Assembly: GCF_029870285.1 (NCBI RefSeq)
Contig: NZ_JACSYA010000002.1
Location: 226,487-290,486 of the forward strand
DNA from: Delftia sp. PS-11
GTDB lineage: Bacteria > Pseudomonadota > Gammaproteobacteria > Burkholderiales > Burkholderiaceae_C
DNA: 64,000 nucleotides
Direction: 5' to 3'
The notes under the pieces are model-generated. The model had not been told where the DNA came from, searched no databases, and was given only the letters and a program-made list of their open reading frames with translations. The position numbers were made by a program, and so were the translations under genes. Below, piece by piece: positions 33,567 to 42,788 of this stretch (position 1 is the first letter of the stretch; each line of letters opens with the position of its first letter).

Positions 33567-34502
33567 TCAGGACAAGCCATATAGCATCAACTCCAGGTTT
33601 TGAACTGCAGCACCGGAAGCACCTTTGCCTAGGTTGTCGTATACGGCAGCTAGAAGGATCTGGTCCTGATCTTTTGATCCAAAAATCCATATATTCAGCT
33701 TATTTGTGTTGTTAAGGATCTCTGGTTCTAGTAATTTTGTCGATTCTGCATCTCGCAGAGGTTGGACATTTACATATTCGCTGTTTGCGTAGTAAAGGTC
33801 AAGCGTCTCATGGACCTTCTCCAAACTAGAATTGGATTTGAGTAAACGTGTGTGAAGTGGTATATAGAGAACAATTCCTTGCTTGTATTTTCCATATGCT
33901 GGTGTGAAGAGTGGGCGATGGCTCAGCAGACTGTACTTCTGCATTTCTGGCACATGCTTGTGTGACAGATCCAAACCATAACCGATAAAGGGAGATGTTT
34001 TGTGCTCCGGATGGCTAGGGTCCTCGTATTGATCAATTAATTGCCTGCCAGAACCTGAATATCCGGAAATTGCATGCACGTTGATGGGATAGTCGTTCGG
34101 AATGACTTCGGAAGCTACAAGCGGGTGGATAAGTAAAATAGCACCTGTGGGGTAACATCCAGGATTGGAGACGCGTTTTGCTTTGCTGATTTTCAGGGGT
34201 TGCTCGCTGTCGAGCTCAGGCAAACCATATACCCAGCCTGGAGTTGTTCGGTGTCCTGAACTGGCATCCAGTACGCGAACCTGAGGGTTTGTAATGAATG
34301 AAACAGCTTCTTTTGCAGCCTCATCGGGGAGGCACAAAATAGCAATATCACATGAGTTCAATGCCTCGGAACGCCGAGCCTGAATTTTCCGCTCATGCGC
34401 TGCCAGACTCAGCATCTGGATGTCACTTCGACCGTGGAGACGTGAATGAATCTGCAAACCAGTGGTTCCAGCTTCACCATCGATAAAAATGATAGGTTTC
34501 AT
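33567..34502 (-). CDS. argC: N-acetyl-gamma-glutamyl-phosphate reductase, type 2
   Basis: The 311-residue protein has the NADP-binding start FIDGEAGTTGLQI (6-18) and the active-site segment SNPGCYPTGA near 113 with the catalytic Cys, then GYSGSGR near 147. It is the short ArgC type. Reaction: NADPH reduction of N-acetylglutamyl phosphate to the semialdehyde in arginine biosynthesis. Codons are rich in A and T, unlike all neighbours except the AT-rich stretches; no other arg genes are near. It lies between transposase remnants and a tRNA-Arg, so recent acquisition is likely. Whether it replaces or duplicates a native copy is not visible. Confidence 0.88.
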   Translation of the reverse strand: MKPIIFIDGEAGTTGLQIHSRLHGRSDIQMLSLAAHERKIQARRSEALNSCDIAILCLPDEAAKEAVSFITNPQVRVLDASSGHRTTPGWVYGLPELDSEQPLKISKAKRVSNPGCYPTGAILLIHPLVASEVIPNDYPINVHAISGYSGSGRQLIDQYEDPSHPEHKTSPFIGYGLDLSHKHVPEMQKYSLLSHRPLFTPAYGKYKQGIVLYIPLHTRLLKSNSSLEKVHETLDLYYANSEYVNVQPLRDAESTKLLEPEILNNTNKLNIWIFGSKDQDQILLAAVYDNLGKGASGAAVQNLELMLYGLS

Positions 34503-35272
34503 GATGATTTTCTAGGTGTTTATGATTTGTTGGAAATTTCGATACGACCTTTCAAAATTCCACTGACTCCTTCCGGGGCGTATATTTCAACAAACCGTCC
34601 AGCTGCATTTTATGAGCCTGCTACGGAAGCCAGTACTTGTGCGACTTGCACCAGCATGAGTACAAAAAAAGACCATCCAAACTACCGTTCGCTCTACTGT
34701 GCCCTCTGCACATGGTGTGGGTCAAGGCAGTTGACACTTGGTTCATGCGCGCCTAGGCGCTTTATCCTGCGCTACCGTGCTGGTCTGTAGGGATGGGCTG
34801 GTGATTTTGGGCAGCGGTGCGAACAGACATGAATCCAAGATGAACTGCCCTGAATTCTGCAAGGGCTGTTTGGCTTGATTCAGCCCGAAATCAGACCGTG
34901 TGATGTCAGGCCATTAGAACGTGTTATGCACTTTGCTCCATCAATTGCCAAGCTCCGGTAGATTCGGATGAGGCCCAATGGCCTGCCACCTTGGCAAGCG
35001 CTCTATCAGCAAAACATGCGTTGGCTGGAAGCCGGCTGCTTTGAGGCCATGGTCAGTGACCTGAGCCCCATCATTTGCGTGGCACAAGGCCGCCAGGGGC
35101 AGCCTAGCGCAGTCGTGTTGGATGGGCGAACACTGTAGTCCAACTGCGGGAGCGGCCCAAGTGCATGCGTGGCAGCAAGGTGCATGTGGCCGTGGATATG
35201 GACGAAAAAGCGGCAGCTACAGCGGGAGAAACAAAAAGGCTGCACGCCTGTGGAGCGGTGCAGCCTTGAAAT
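34503..35272. other. Gene-poor region upstream of argC
   Basis: The 770 bases hold the argC promoter region (AT-rich near 34505-34600) and, from 34968, an IS5-type transposase remnant listed separately. The stretch 34600-34960 shows no convincing reading frame. Confidence 0.4.
34968..35214 (+). pseudogene. IS5-family transposase remnant
   Basis: The frame from ATG 34968 reads through RWLEAGCFEAMVSDL, AQGRQGQPSAVVLDGRTL and then meets TAG at 35136-35138 where relatives have Gln. The expected GSKVHVAVD segment follows at about 35170 in another frame, so there is also a frameshift. These are the signature pieces of IS5/IS1031-type DDE transposases, including the DGRTLQS catalytic-Asp segment. 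The remainder of the gene and the inverted repeats are not found. Confidence 0.7.
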
Positions 35273-35347
35273 TGGTCCCCCCGACAGGAATCGAACCTGT
35301 ATCTGACGCTTAGGAGGCGTCCGTTCTATCCATTGAACTACGGGGAG
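35273..35347 (-). tRNA. tRNA-Arg (anticodon CCU)
   Basis: Minus strand, 75 nucleotides including an encoded CCA. Acceptor CTCCCCG pairs with CGGGGGG (one G-U), the D-arm holds GTTCAATGGATAGAAC, the anticodon loop is CTCCTAA with CCU, and the T-arm is ACAGGTTCGATTCCTGT. CCU reads AGG arginine codons. The 3' end faces the accessory region to the left, and tRNA-Arg(CCU) genes are frequent integration sites, but no second copy of the 3' end was found by eye. Confidence 0.95.
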
Positions 35348-35389
35348 GAACAGCCAGCTATTGTAAGGCCTTGCGCGGCGTGTTCCCGG

Positions 35390-38300
35390 TCAGTCCTTGC
35401 GCACGGTGTAGATCAGGTCCATGGCGCTGGTTTCACCTGTCTGGCCGCGCAGCGTGAGGCGGCGCGAGAGGTCGTAGAAGATGTAGATGGTGCCCATGGC
35501 GCCTGACAGGCTTTGCTCGTAGGTAACGTAGAGGTCGCTGGACAGGCGTTTGCCCAGGGTCAGCGCTGCGCCGCCGGAGCCGCCTTCGCCCGGGCCTTTG
35601 AAGCCCACTTCATCCAGTCCCAGGTTGCTGGCGAGCTTGCCGCCGCTGCTGCGGCCGCCGCTGAGCAGCGAGAGTGCGGCCTGCTGCAGCAGGGCGCTTT
35701 CGGCGCCGCCGGTGGCGGGGTCGCGGCCCATGGCGACCCAGGAGAGTTTTTCAGCGTCGGGCAGTTCGGGGTCGGAGTACAGGCGCACGCGTGGCGAGCT
35801 GGCCGTGCCCTGGACCTGAACGCCTGCGCGCACGGCGATGTTGGGGCGCAGCGCCAGGATGTCGAGGGAGGGGTTGGCGTAGGGTCCGTTGAAGCGGATC
35901 AGGCCCGTTTCCACGTCCAGCGACTGGCCCCAGGCACGGTAGCGGCCCTGCACGGTGCGGATTTCTCCGGTGATGCGCGGCGCCCCGCCTGCCACGGTGG
36001 CGCCCTGGACTTCCAGCGCGCCTTCCAGCCGGGTGGTGATGCCATAGCCCTGCAGCGCGAAGTCGCGGCCCAGGTCGAGTTTGACGAGGATGTCCGGCGG
36101 CTTGCGGGTCTGAGCCCTGGCCTGCGCTTTGTTCTCGGCCTGTTGCCGTTTGCGCTCGGCTTCCTGCTGGGCCTTGCGCGAGGCTGCCGAGTGCACGACC
36201 ACGTCGCTGTCCAGCGAGGGGGCGGATTCCTCGGGCAGGATGATGGTGGCGCGGTCCGTGGCCAGGTTGCCGCGCAGCGTGAACTGGCCTTGCTCCAGCC
36301 GTGCCTGCAGGTCGCCGGAGATGCTGACCTGGCGGTCTGCGCGCACCAGGACCTGGAGCTGGCGGGCCTTGGCCTGCAGGTCCATGCTCAGACCCGAGGA
36401 TGTGCCATCCGGCCCGGGGGGCTGCCACAGCACAAAGCCCGATCCTGTGAGTTCACCACCCTCGCGCGGCGCGGCAGTGAGGTTGCCGCTGTAGCCCGCA
36501 ATGCGTGCGCTGCTGCCACGGCCGCCCTTGAAGCGCAGCTCGGTCAGGTCCAGCCGGTTGCCTTGCAGCCGTGCGCGCAGCATGCCGTCCTGCAGGTCCA
36601 CGCCGTCGATGGTGGACAGGACGCTGAGTCCGTCTGCCGACAGGCGGCCCTGCCATTGCGGGTTCTGGCGGTCGCCGCTGATCTCTGCCTGGGCCTGCAG
36701 AGATCCGGTCACGCGCCACCCCGGCGGTGCGAACAGCGCCCAGATGCCGATGTCGGGCATGCGGGCGTCGATCTGGCCCGACAGCGGCGCTTTCTCGGGC
36801 CAGCTCCAGCTGCCGTCTTGCATGGCCAGGCGGGTGCGCAACTGGGCCGTGACCGTGCCGGCGCGTTCGCTGTCCCAGTCGAGCCGTGCCTGCACTTCAT
36901 CGCCCTGTGCCAGCAGGCGCAGGCGCGCCTGCCGGATGTGGGTGCGCATGCCGGTGCCGCGCACGGTGCGCGTGCGCACTTCGCCGGGCTGGTCGGCGCG
37001 GGGCCCTGTGGTGCGTACCACGGTGGTTCCCTGGCCGTCTTCCACGGCCAGCCGCAGGTCGCCGCCAGCGCGGTCGAGCAGCCATTCAGCCTTGAGGGCC
37101 CCACCGGTGGTGTCGATGTCCCAGCGGGTGTTGAAGCTCAGGTCGCCGCTGAGGCCCATGGCGGCCAGCGGCGGCTCTTCGGCCATGGACAGCGCATCGA
37201 CCCATGCCAGGGGCAGGGCCTGGGCGCGGCCTGTGCTGCGCAGCAGCCAGCGGCCATCGCCGCCCAGTGTGGCGCGGGTGTCGTCCCATGCCAGCAGGGC
37301 GGGCGTGGGCGGTTCTGCCCCGCTGCGTGGCGGCGTCCGCGTGGGGGCCGTGATCTGGAGGCTGCCAGAGGTCACCGTGTAGGTGGTTGATGTTGCGGCC
37401 CGGCCTGACGTGGCTCGGCCAGGCGAGGACCCGCCCGTGCTGCGCTGTGTGATCTGCACGGGCTGGCTGCCGGCCAGCTTCAGCTGCCAGGGGGCTGCCT
37501 GGCCTGCGCCTGGCGACAGGCTGGCCTGCAGCACGGCAATGCTGGCCTGCCAGTCCAGCGGTGCGGCACCGCGTGCAGTCGCCAGGCCCGCCTGCAGACG
37601 GGTATCCCACTGCGCGTTCTGGCCTGCCCGGCTGGCCTGGCCTGCCAGTGTGATGCTGGCCTGCTCGGGCGAGCCTTGCAGTGCCAGTTTCAGCGTGGGC
37701 AGTTGCAGCGCCTGCTCGGGCGCAGTACCGGCGGGCAGGTAGCGCAGCTTGTCCGCCTGCAGGTCTGCCTGCAGCTGCAGGCCGCTGGCAGGCAGCGGCT
37801 CGCCTGCGCCCGCCTGCAGGCGTTTGTGCAGCGCGCCCCAGCCACCTTGCCAGCGCACATCCAGCTGTGCCTGGCCTTCGAGCAGGGCACCGGCCAGCGG
37901 GTCTTTCAGGCCGGGCAGTCCGCGCAGCCACTGCGTGAGCGCGGTCATCGAGCCCAGTTGCAACTGGCTGCGGCCCTGGCCTGCGGCGGGGCTGATGTGG
38001 CCATCGAGCGTGAGTTCAGCGCCCGGCAGGCGCGCCTGCAGTACGGTTTGCAGTTTTTGCTGCTGCGTATCGAGCTGCAGGCTGCGGCTGCGCACCGAGG
38101 CTTGCAGCGCCTCGATCTGCAGCTCTTCCAGCGAAAGCAGGGGCTGTGCCCAGCGGCCCCGGGCCGCGAGTTTTTGCAGGCGCAGTGTGGCCTGTTTTGC
38201 GGCCCTGGCGGCAGGGGCAGCCTGCAGGCCGATGGCGAACTCCACCTGCTGCTGGTCCGTGGCGCGGGCGCTCAGCTCGCCGCGCAGGGGCGCGGCTTCC

Positions 38301-39655
38301 AGCGTGCTGTACAGCGCGGCGGGGTCGAGCCTGTCGATGCTGGCCTGTCCTTCGAACAGCTGGCTGGCAGGCGCAAAGCGGCCTTCGGCAGAGATACGTC
38401 CCTGGCCGACCTCGATCTGCGACTGCTGCAATTGCCATTGCTGGCCGTCGTAGCGTACGGAGACATCGATGCTGTCCACGGGCAGGCGCTGGCGGTCCCA
38501 GGGGCCGGGGTTGCCGTTGCGCAGCCGGGCCTGCAGCTGCCAGATGGTGCTGGCGATGGCCGCGCCCGGTTCTGTGGAGGGCGGCGCAGCCTGCGCGGGG
38601 GATGCCTGTGCGGCGGGCCCGGCCTGCAGTTCGCCGCTGAGCTGTGTGCGCGGACCCTGCGGCCAGAAGGCGCCGATGTCGATGTGGCGCAGCTGGACGC
38701 GCGCTGTCTCCAGCGGCTGGGGCTGCCAGGGGTGGATGCTGGCCTGCGCTTCGGCCTGCATGGGGTCAGGGGGCGCGGCGCGGCGCGGGCCTTTGGGCGG
38801 GCGCAGCGCGGCCGCCCCGGCCTGGTCTGTGCTGTCTGGCGTGGCATCGACCTTCAGCTGCAGTTGCAGCCGTGCCGCTGCCGTAGCCAGCGTGCCGCTG
38901 ATCCGGGCGTTGGCTTTCACTGCCAGCGATGGCGGCATGGGGCTGTCTGCCTGGCCGGAGGCAGGTGTCTGCAGCTCGCCCTGCAGTTCGGCCTGGATCG
39001 CCATGGGGGCGTGGGCCTGCAGGCGCAATTGGGCCTGATAGCTGCCGTCCGCCCACCGCAGCCGGTCCACGCCGAGCTGGTGCGCTGTGCCGTCGTAGGC
39101 GTAGCGGCCGCCAAGGCCGAGCACCTCGGCCTCTGAGGGGCCTTGCCAGAGGATGCGCTCCACCTGGAAGGGCGCATCGATCCTGATGGGCAGTGCCAGC
39201 TGCTGCAGTGGTTCGACGGGCGTTTTGTCGTCGGGGTCGGGCGTGCTGGCGATGTGCAGTTCGGCGATGCGTATTTCGTCCAGGCGCAGGGTGCGTGCCA
39301 GCAGGGGGCGCAACTGCCAGCCGATGCTGGCGTCATGCAGTTGCACCTGCATGGTGGGGCTTTGCCATTGCAGCCAGCCGATATGGCCGCCGTGGCGCAG
39401 CGTGCCGGTGACGTCCCGCGCCTGCAGGCTCTGGCCTTCGGGCAGCCAGCCAGCCAGGCGCTGCAGGGTGTAGTCCAGCGAGCCGGGGCGGCCGCTGAAC
39501 CACCATGCCGTGCCGAGCAGGCCGCTCACCAGCACGGCCAGGACCAGCCATGACCATAGCAGTGCGCGCAGCCAGCGGCGCCGGGGGGGCTGTGGCGCGG
39601 CGGCGGGCGGCGGGGCGTCGGAGGGGGCGGGGGTATGCAAGCGGGAGTCCACCAT
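35390..39655 (-). CDS. tamB: TamB-like translocation and assembly module protein
   Basis: The 1421-residue protein has one N-terminal membrane anchor (about 28-52) and a very long beta-rich periplasmic body, ending in the conserved C-terminal TamB/DUF490 domain with TGEIRTVQGRYRAWGQSL and the YVTYEQSLSGAMGTIYIFYDLSRRL-type end segment. TamB bridges inner and outer membrane and works with TamA in outer-membrane protein insertion and phospholipid transport. ATG 39655 comes two bases after the tamA stop, so the two are co-transcribed. The open frame extends far upstream through tamA but that is a shadow. Confidence 0.92.
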   Translation of the reverse strand: MVDSRLHTPAPSDAPPPAAAPQPPRRRWLRALLWSWLVLAVLVSGLLGTAWWFSGRPGSLDYTLQRLAGWLPEGQSLQARDVTGTLRHGGHIGWLQWQSPTMQVQLHDASIGWQLRPLLARTLRLDEIRIAELHIASTPDPDDKTPVEPLQQLALPIRIDAPFQVERILWQGPSEAEVLGLGGRYAYDGTAHQLGVDRLRWADGSYQAQLRLQAHAPMAIQAELQGELQTPASGQADSPMPPSLAVKANARISGTLATAAARLQLQLKVDATPDSTDQAGAAALRPPKGPRRAAPPDPMQAEAQASIHPWQPQPLETARVQLRHIDIGAFWPQGPRTQLSGELQAGPAAQASPAQAAPPSTEPGAAIASTIWQLQARLRNGNPGPWDRQRLPVDSIDVSVRYDGQQWQLQQSQIEVGQGRISAEGRFAPASQLFEGQASIDRLDPAALYSTLEAAPLRGELSARATDQQQVEFAIGLQAAPAARAAKQATLRLQKLAARGRWAQPLLSLEELQIEALQASVRSRSLQLDTQQQKLQTVLQARLPGAELTLDGHISPAAGQGRSQLQLGSMTALTQWLRGLPGLKDPLAGALLEGQAQLDVRWQGGWGALHKRLQAGAGEPLPASGLQLQADLQADKLRYLPAGTAPEQALQLPTLKLALQGSPEQASITLAGQASRAGQNAQWDTRLQAGLATARGAAPLDWQASIAVLQASLSPGAGQAAPWQLKLAGSQPVQITQRSTGGSSPGRATSGRAATSTTYTVTSGSLQITAPTRTPPRSGAEPPTPALLAWDDTRATLGGDGRWLLRSTGRAQALPLAWVDALSMAEEPPLAAMGLSGDLSFNTRWDIDTTGGALKAEWLLDRAGGDLRLAVEDGQGTTVVRTTGPRADQPGEVRTRTVRGTGMRTHIRQARLRLLAQGDEVQARLDWDSERAGTVTAQLRTRLAMQDGSWSWPEKAPLSGQIDARMPDIGIWALFAPPGWRVTGSLQAQAEISGDRQNPQWQGRLSADGLSVLSTIDGVDLQDGMLRARLQGNRLDLTELRFKGGRGSSARIAGYSGNLTAAPREGGELTGSGFVLWQPPGPDGTSSGLSMDLQAKARQLQVLVRADRQVSISGDLQARLEQGQFTLRGNLATDRATIILPEESAPSLDSDVVVHSAASRKAQQEAERKRQQAENKAQARAQTRKPPDILVKLDLGRDFALQGYGITTRLEGALEVQGATVAGGAPRITGEIRTVQGRYRAWGQSLDVETGLIRFNGPYANPSLDILALRPNIAVRAGVQVQGTASSPRVRLYSDPELPDAEKLSWVAMGRDPATGGAESALLQQAALSLLSGGRSSGGKLASNLGLDEVGFKGPGEGGSGGAALTLGKRLSSDLYVTYEQSLSGAMGTIYIFYDLSRRLTLRGQTGETSAMDLIYTVRKD

Positions 39656-39657
39656 GG

Positions 39658-41568
39658 TCAGAAGTTGAAGCCCAGGCGCAGGTGCAGGCGCAGTTGTTTT
39701 TCCTGGGCGCCCCAGGCGATGTCGGCCTGCACGGGGCCCACGGGGCTGCGCCAGCGCAGGCCCGTGCCTACGCCCACGCGCATATACATGGCATTGGGCG
39801 AGTCGCCCACGGTGCCCGCATCGAGAAAGACGGCATGCTCCCAGTCCTGGGTGTTGCCCTGGATGACGACGGGCCGCTGCCACTCGATGCTGCCCACGGC
39901 CATGTAGCGTCCGCCGATGACCTGGCCGCTGTCGGTGCGCGCGCCGATGCTCTGGTAGCCGTAGCCGCGCACGGTGTTGTCGCCGCCCGTGATGAACAGC
40001 TGGGTCACGGGCAGGTCTGCGCCCTTGCGCGCCAGCACGGCCCCGCCCGAGGCGCGCAGCGCCAGGCGGCTGCGGCGCTTGGTTTCGGGGTCTGCCTCGC
40101 CGATGGGGATCAGGCTCAGCCAGCGCCCCGAGGCGCGGCCAAAGGGGGTGCGCTCGGGTGTCAGCGTGGTGCCCGCGCCGACTTCCCAGGCAAAGCCGAA
40201 GCCGGAGCTGGGGCTGAGCTGGCTGTCGAAGTAGCGCCCCGTCCAGCCATAGTTGGCCGTGACCGAGGAACTGGAGGGCGGACCTCCCACGCCCTGCGTG
40301 CGGGCAATGTCGTACTGCAGGTAGTAGTTGCGGTCGATGCGGTCTTCGGACTTGGTGCGGCCCGCGCGCAGCTGCAGGCTGTTGACATCGAAGTCCCCCG
40401 AAGGCGCGCGCTCGGCCTTGGCGCCGGCGAACCAGCGCCACAGGGTGTCATCGGGCAGGGCGGTCCATTGCGTGGACAGCAGAGGGTTCTTGCGGTCCAG
40501 GCGCGCGCGCGTGACGGCGCGCCAGCCCAGCCAGGGCAGGCGGTTGTGGATATGGTCCACGCTCAGGCGCGGTCCGGTGTCGGTGCTCATGCCCACGCCG
40601 AACACCCATTTTTGCAGCAGGGCCTCGCGCACCTGGGCGACGACTGGCGAGGTCACCTGGGCATTCTGGCGCTGCTGCGCCTGTCCGTCGGCTTCGGCAC
40701 TTTCGCCCTGCGCAGGCACATCGGCCAGCGTCAGAAAGACGGAGTCGTAGTAGCCGCTGCTGGCCAGGCGCAGCTGGGCATCGACCAGGGCCGTCTGGCT
40801 GTATTCCTGGCCTTCGGGCAGGCGCGCAATGCGGGCTGTGCCCACGGGGTCGTAGCGCTGCGCGCCCTCGATGCGCAGCGGTCCGAAGGTATAGGCCGGG
40901 CCCGGCGCATAGGCCACGCTGACATCGGCTCCATGCGTGTCGGCGTCGATGTCGGCCAGGCTGGTGTCGATGCGCGCCAGCGGGTAGCGGCGTGCCTGCA
41001 GGGTGCGCAGGCCCTGGCTCTTGGCCTGGCTCCATTCGGCCTGGGTGAAGCGCTGGCCGGGCTGCAGCGGCCATTGACTTTCGATGCTGGCGCGCTGGGC
41101 TGCGCCGCCGGGATCGTCGGCATTGATGCCGGTAAAGCGCACCTGGCTGTGCGTGATGGTGGCAGCCTCGCCAGGGTCCACCTGGACGGTGACTTCCAGC
41201 GGCGCCGCCCCGGTGTCCGGCGTCTCCCGCACCTGGACCGTGACCGTGGGGCTGAAGTAGCCCAGCGTGCCGATCAGGTCGCGCACGTTGGCATCGGTGG
41301 CGCCCAGCAGCCGGGTGAGTTCGCGCCGCTGCAGGTCGCTCTGGAAGCGGTAGCGGCGCAGTTCGAGGTGCTTTTCCAGCAGCTCGCGCACGTCTTTCGG
41401 CGCATCGACGACGAGGGTGAAGGCGGGATCGCCGCTCGCCATTGCCGGGTCCTTGTCCCCGTCCTTGGCTGGAAGAAGGCTGCAGCCGCCTAGCGTCAGG
41501 GCTGCACTCAACAGAAACAAAAACGCCGGCCCTCGGGCCGGCGCTGTTGCGGGGGGGAGCTTGGGCAT
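39658..41568 (-). CDS. tamA: TamA-like outer-membrane protein (Omp85 family)
   Basis: The 636-residue protein begins with an export segment FLFLLSAALTLGGC whose end is a lipobox (Cys about 29), then POTRA-like domains (about 50-290) and an Omp85 beta-barrel (about 300-636) ending in Phe, as outer-membrane barrels do. The GDNTVRGYGYQSIGAR motif near 540 is the conserved VRGY/F loop of the family. It inserts outer-membrane proteins together with TamB. A lipoprotein signal on a TamA is unusual. A terminator-like hairpin lies inside codons 8-17 of the gene. Confidence 0.9.
   Translation of the reverse strand: MPKLPPATAPARGPAFLFLLSAALTLGGCSLLPAKDGDKDPAMASGDPAFTLVVDAPKDVRELLEKHLELRRYRFQSDLQRRELTRLLGATDANVRDLIGTLGYFSPTVTVQVRETPDTGAAPLEVTVQVDPGEAATITHSQVRFTGINADDPGGAAQRASIESQWPLQPGQRFTQAEWSQAKSQGLRTLQARRYPLARIDTSLADIDADTHGADVSVAYAPGPAYTFGPLRIEGAQRYDPVGTARIARLPEGQEYSQTALVDAQLRLASSGYYDSVFLTLADVPAQGESAEADGQAQQRQNAQVTSPVVAQVREALLQKWVFGVGMSTDTGPRLSVDHIHNRLPWLGWRAVTRARLDRKNPLLSTQWTALPDDTLWRWFAGAKAERAPSGDFDVNSLQLRAGRTKSEDRIDRNYYLQYDIARTQGVGGPPSSSSVTANYGWTGRYFDSQLSPSSGFGFAWEVGAGTTLTPERTPFGRASGRWLSLIPIGEADPETKRRSRLALRASGGAVLARKGADLPVTQLFITGGDNTVRGYGYQSIGARTDSGQVIGGRYMAVGSIEWQRPVVIQGNTQDWEHAVFLDAGTVGDSPNAMYMRVGVGTGLRWRSPVGPVQADIAWGAQEKQLRLHLRLGFNF
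41515..41543 (-). terminator. Terminator-like hairpin inside the tamA 5' end
   Basis: Arms CGCCGGCCC and GGGCCGGCG, 9 bp perfect with a 2-base gap, are followed on the minus strand by TTTTTGTTT. This has full intrinsic-terminator form but overlaps the start of tamA. It may end transcription of the upstream vWA operon or attenuate tamAB. Confidence 0.45.
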
Positions 41569-41572
41569 CGGG

Positions 41573-42760
41573 CTATTTTGACAGCATGCGCATGGCCTCT
41601 TCCAGACCTTTGAGTGTCAAAGGGTACATGCGGTTGCCCATGAGCTGTTCGATGATGCTGATGCTCTGGCGGTACTGCCAGACGCCGGGCGGCTCGGGGT
41701 TGATCCAGGCAAAGCGCGGGAAGGCATGGGTCAGGCGCTGCAGCCATTCGGCGCCGGGCTCCTCGTTCATGTATTCCACGCTGCCGCCGGGCTGCAGGAT
41801 CTCGTAGGGGCTCATGGTGGCGTCGCCCACGAAGATCAGCTTGTAGTCCTTGTTGTACTTGCGGATGATGTCCCAGGTCGGGAATTTTTCGGCGAAGCGG
41901 CGGCGGTTGTTCTTCCACATGAAGTCATAGACGCAGTTGTGGAAGTAGTAGAACTCCAGGTGCTTGAACTCGCTCTTGACGGCCGAGAACAGTTCCTCGA
42001 CGCGCTGCACATGCTCGTCCATGGTGCCGCCCACGTCCATGAGCAGCAGCACCTTCACGTTGTTGTGGCGCTCCGGAATCATCCTGATGTCCAGATAGCC
42101 CGCGTTGGCGGCCGTGCTGCGGATGGTGTCCGGCAGGTCCAGCTCCAGCTCGCCGCCCTCGCGCGCGAACTTGCGCAGCCGGCGCAGCGCCACCTTGATG
42201 TTGCGCGTGCCCAGCTCCTGGGTGTCGTCGTAGTCGCGGTAGGCGCGCTGCTCCCAGACCTTGACGGCGCTTTTGTTGCGGCCGGGGCCGCCGATGCGCA
42301 CGCCTGCCGGGTTGTAGCCGCCATGGCCGAAGGGGCTGGTGCCCCCCGTGCCGATCCACTTGTTGCCGCCTTCGTGGCGCTCCTTTTGTTCCTCCAGGCG
42401 CTTTTTGAGCGTCTCCATGAGCTCGTCCCAGCCCATGGCTTCTATGGCGGCCTTCTGCTCGGGCGAGAGCTCGCGCTCCAGCAGTTTGCGCAGCCAGTCC
42501 TGGGGGATGTCGCGCGTGAGGTCGGCGACCATCTCCACGCCCTTGAAGTAGGCGGCGAAGGCGCGGTCGTACTTGTCGTAGTGCTTCTCGTCCTTGACGA
42601 GCACGGTACGGCCCAGGTGATAGAAGTCGTCCAGGCTCCAGGCGTCCTCGCTCATGGGGCCGACCACGCCGGCCTGCAGCGCCTCCAGCAGGGTCAGGAA
42701 TTCCTTGACCGAGACGGGCAGCTTGGCCGCGCGCAGGGTGTAGAAGAAGTCGATCAGCAT
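41573..42760 (-). CDS. vWA-domain protein (CoxE-like)
   Basis: The 395-residue cytosolic protein has a helical N-terminal half and a C-terminal von Willebrand A domain starting near 230 with a modified metal site: VLLLMDVGGTMDEH in place of DxSxS, Asp-x-Gly-Gly-Thr. Conserved segments FYYFHNCVYDFMWK and FVGDATMSPYE follow. Such proteins pair with MoxR ATPases to mature metalloenzymes or assemble complexes. The MoxR gene lies two genes upstream in the same operon. ATG 42760 follows GGGAGATG. Confidence 0.85.
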   Translation of the reverse strand: MLIDFFYTLRAAKLPVSVKEFLTLLEALQAGVVGPMSEDAWSLDDFYHLGRTVLVKDEKHYDKYDRAFAAYFKGVEMVADLTRDIPQDWLRKLLERELSPEQKAAIEAMGWDELMETLKKRLEEQKERHEGGNKWIGTGGTSPFGHGGYNPAGVRIGGPGRNKSAVKVWEQRAYRDYDDTQELGTRNIKVALRRLRKFAREGGELELDLPDTIRSTAANAGYLDIRMIPERHNNVKVLLLMDVGGTMDEHVQRVEELFSAVKSEFKHLEFYYFHNCVYDFMWKNNRRRFAEKFPTWDIIRKYNKDYKLIFVGDATMSPYEILQPGGSVEYMNEEPGAEWLQRLTHAFPRFAWINPEPPGVWQYRQSISIIEQLMGNRMYPLTLKGLEEAMRMLSK

Positions 42761-42788
42761 GGCATCTCCCGGCCTGGGCCGCCCGCTT

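Noticed and set aside
35273..35347. Duplicate tRNA-Arg 3' end as attachment site in the region to the left
   Set aside because: No second copy of the 3' end was found by eye down to 27 kb, so no island boundary is claimed.
35513..37390. 625-residue plus-strand frame opposite tamB
   Set aside because: Low-complexity translation with no domain; tamB on the other strand has full family features.
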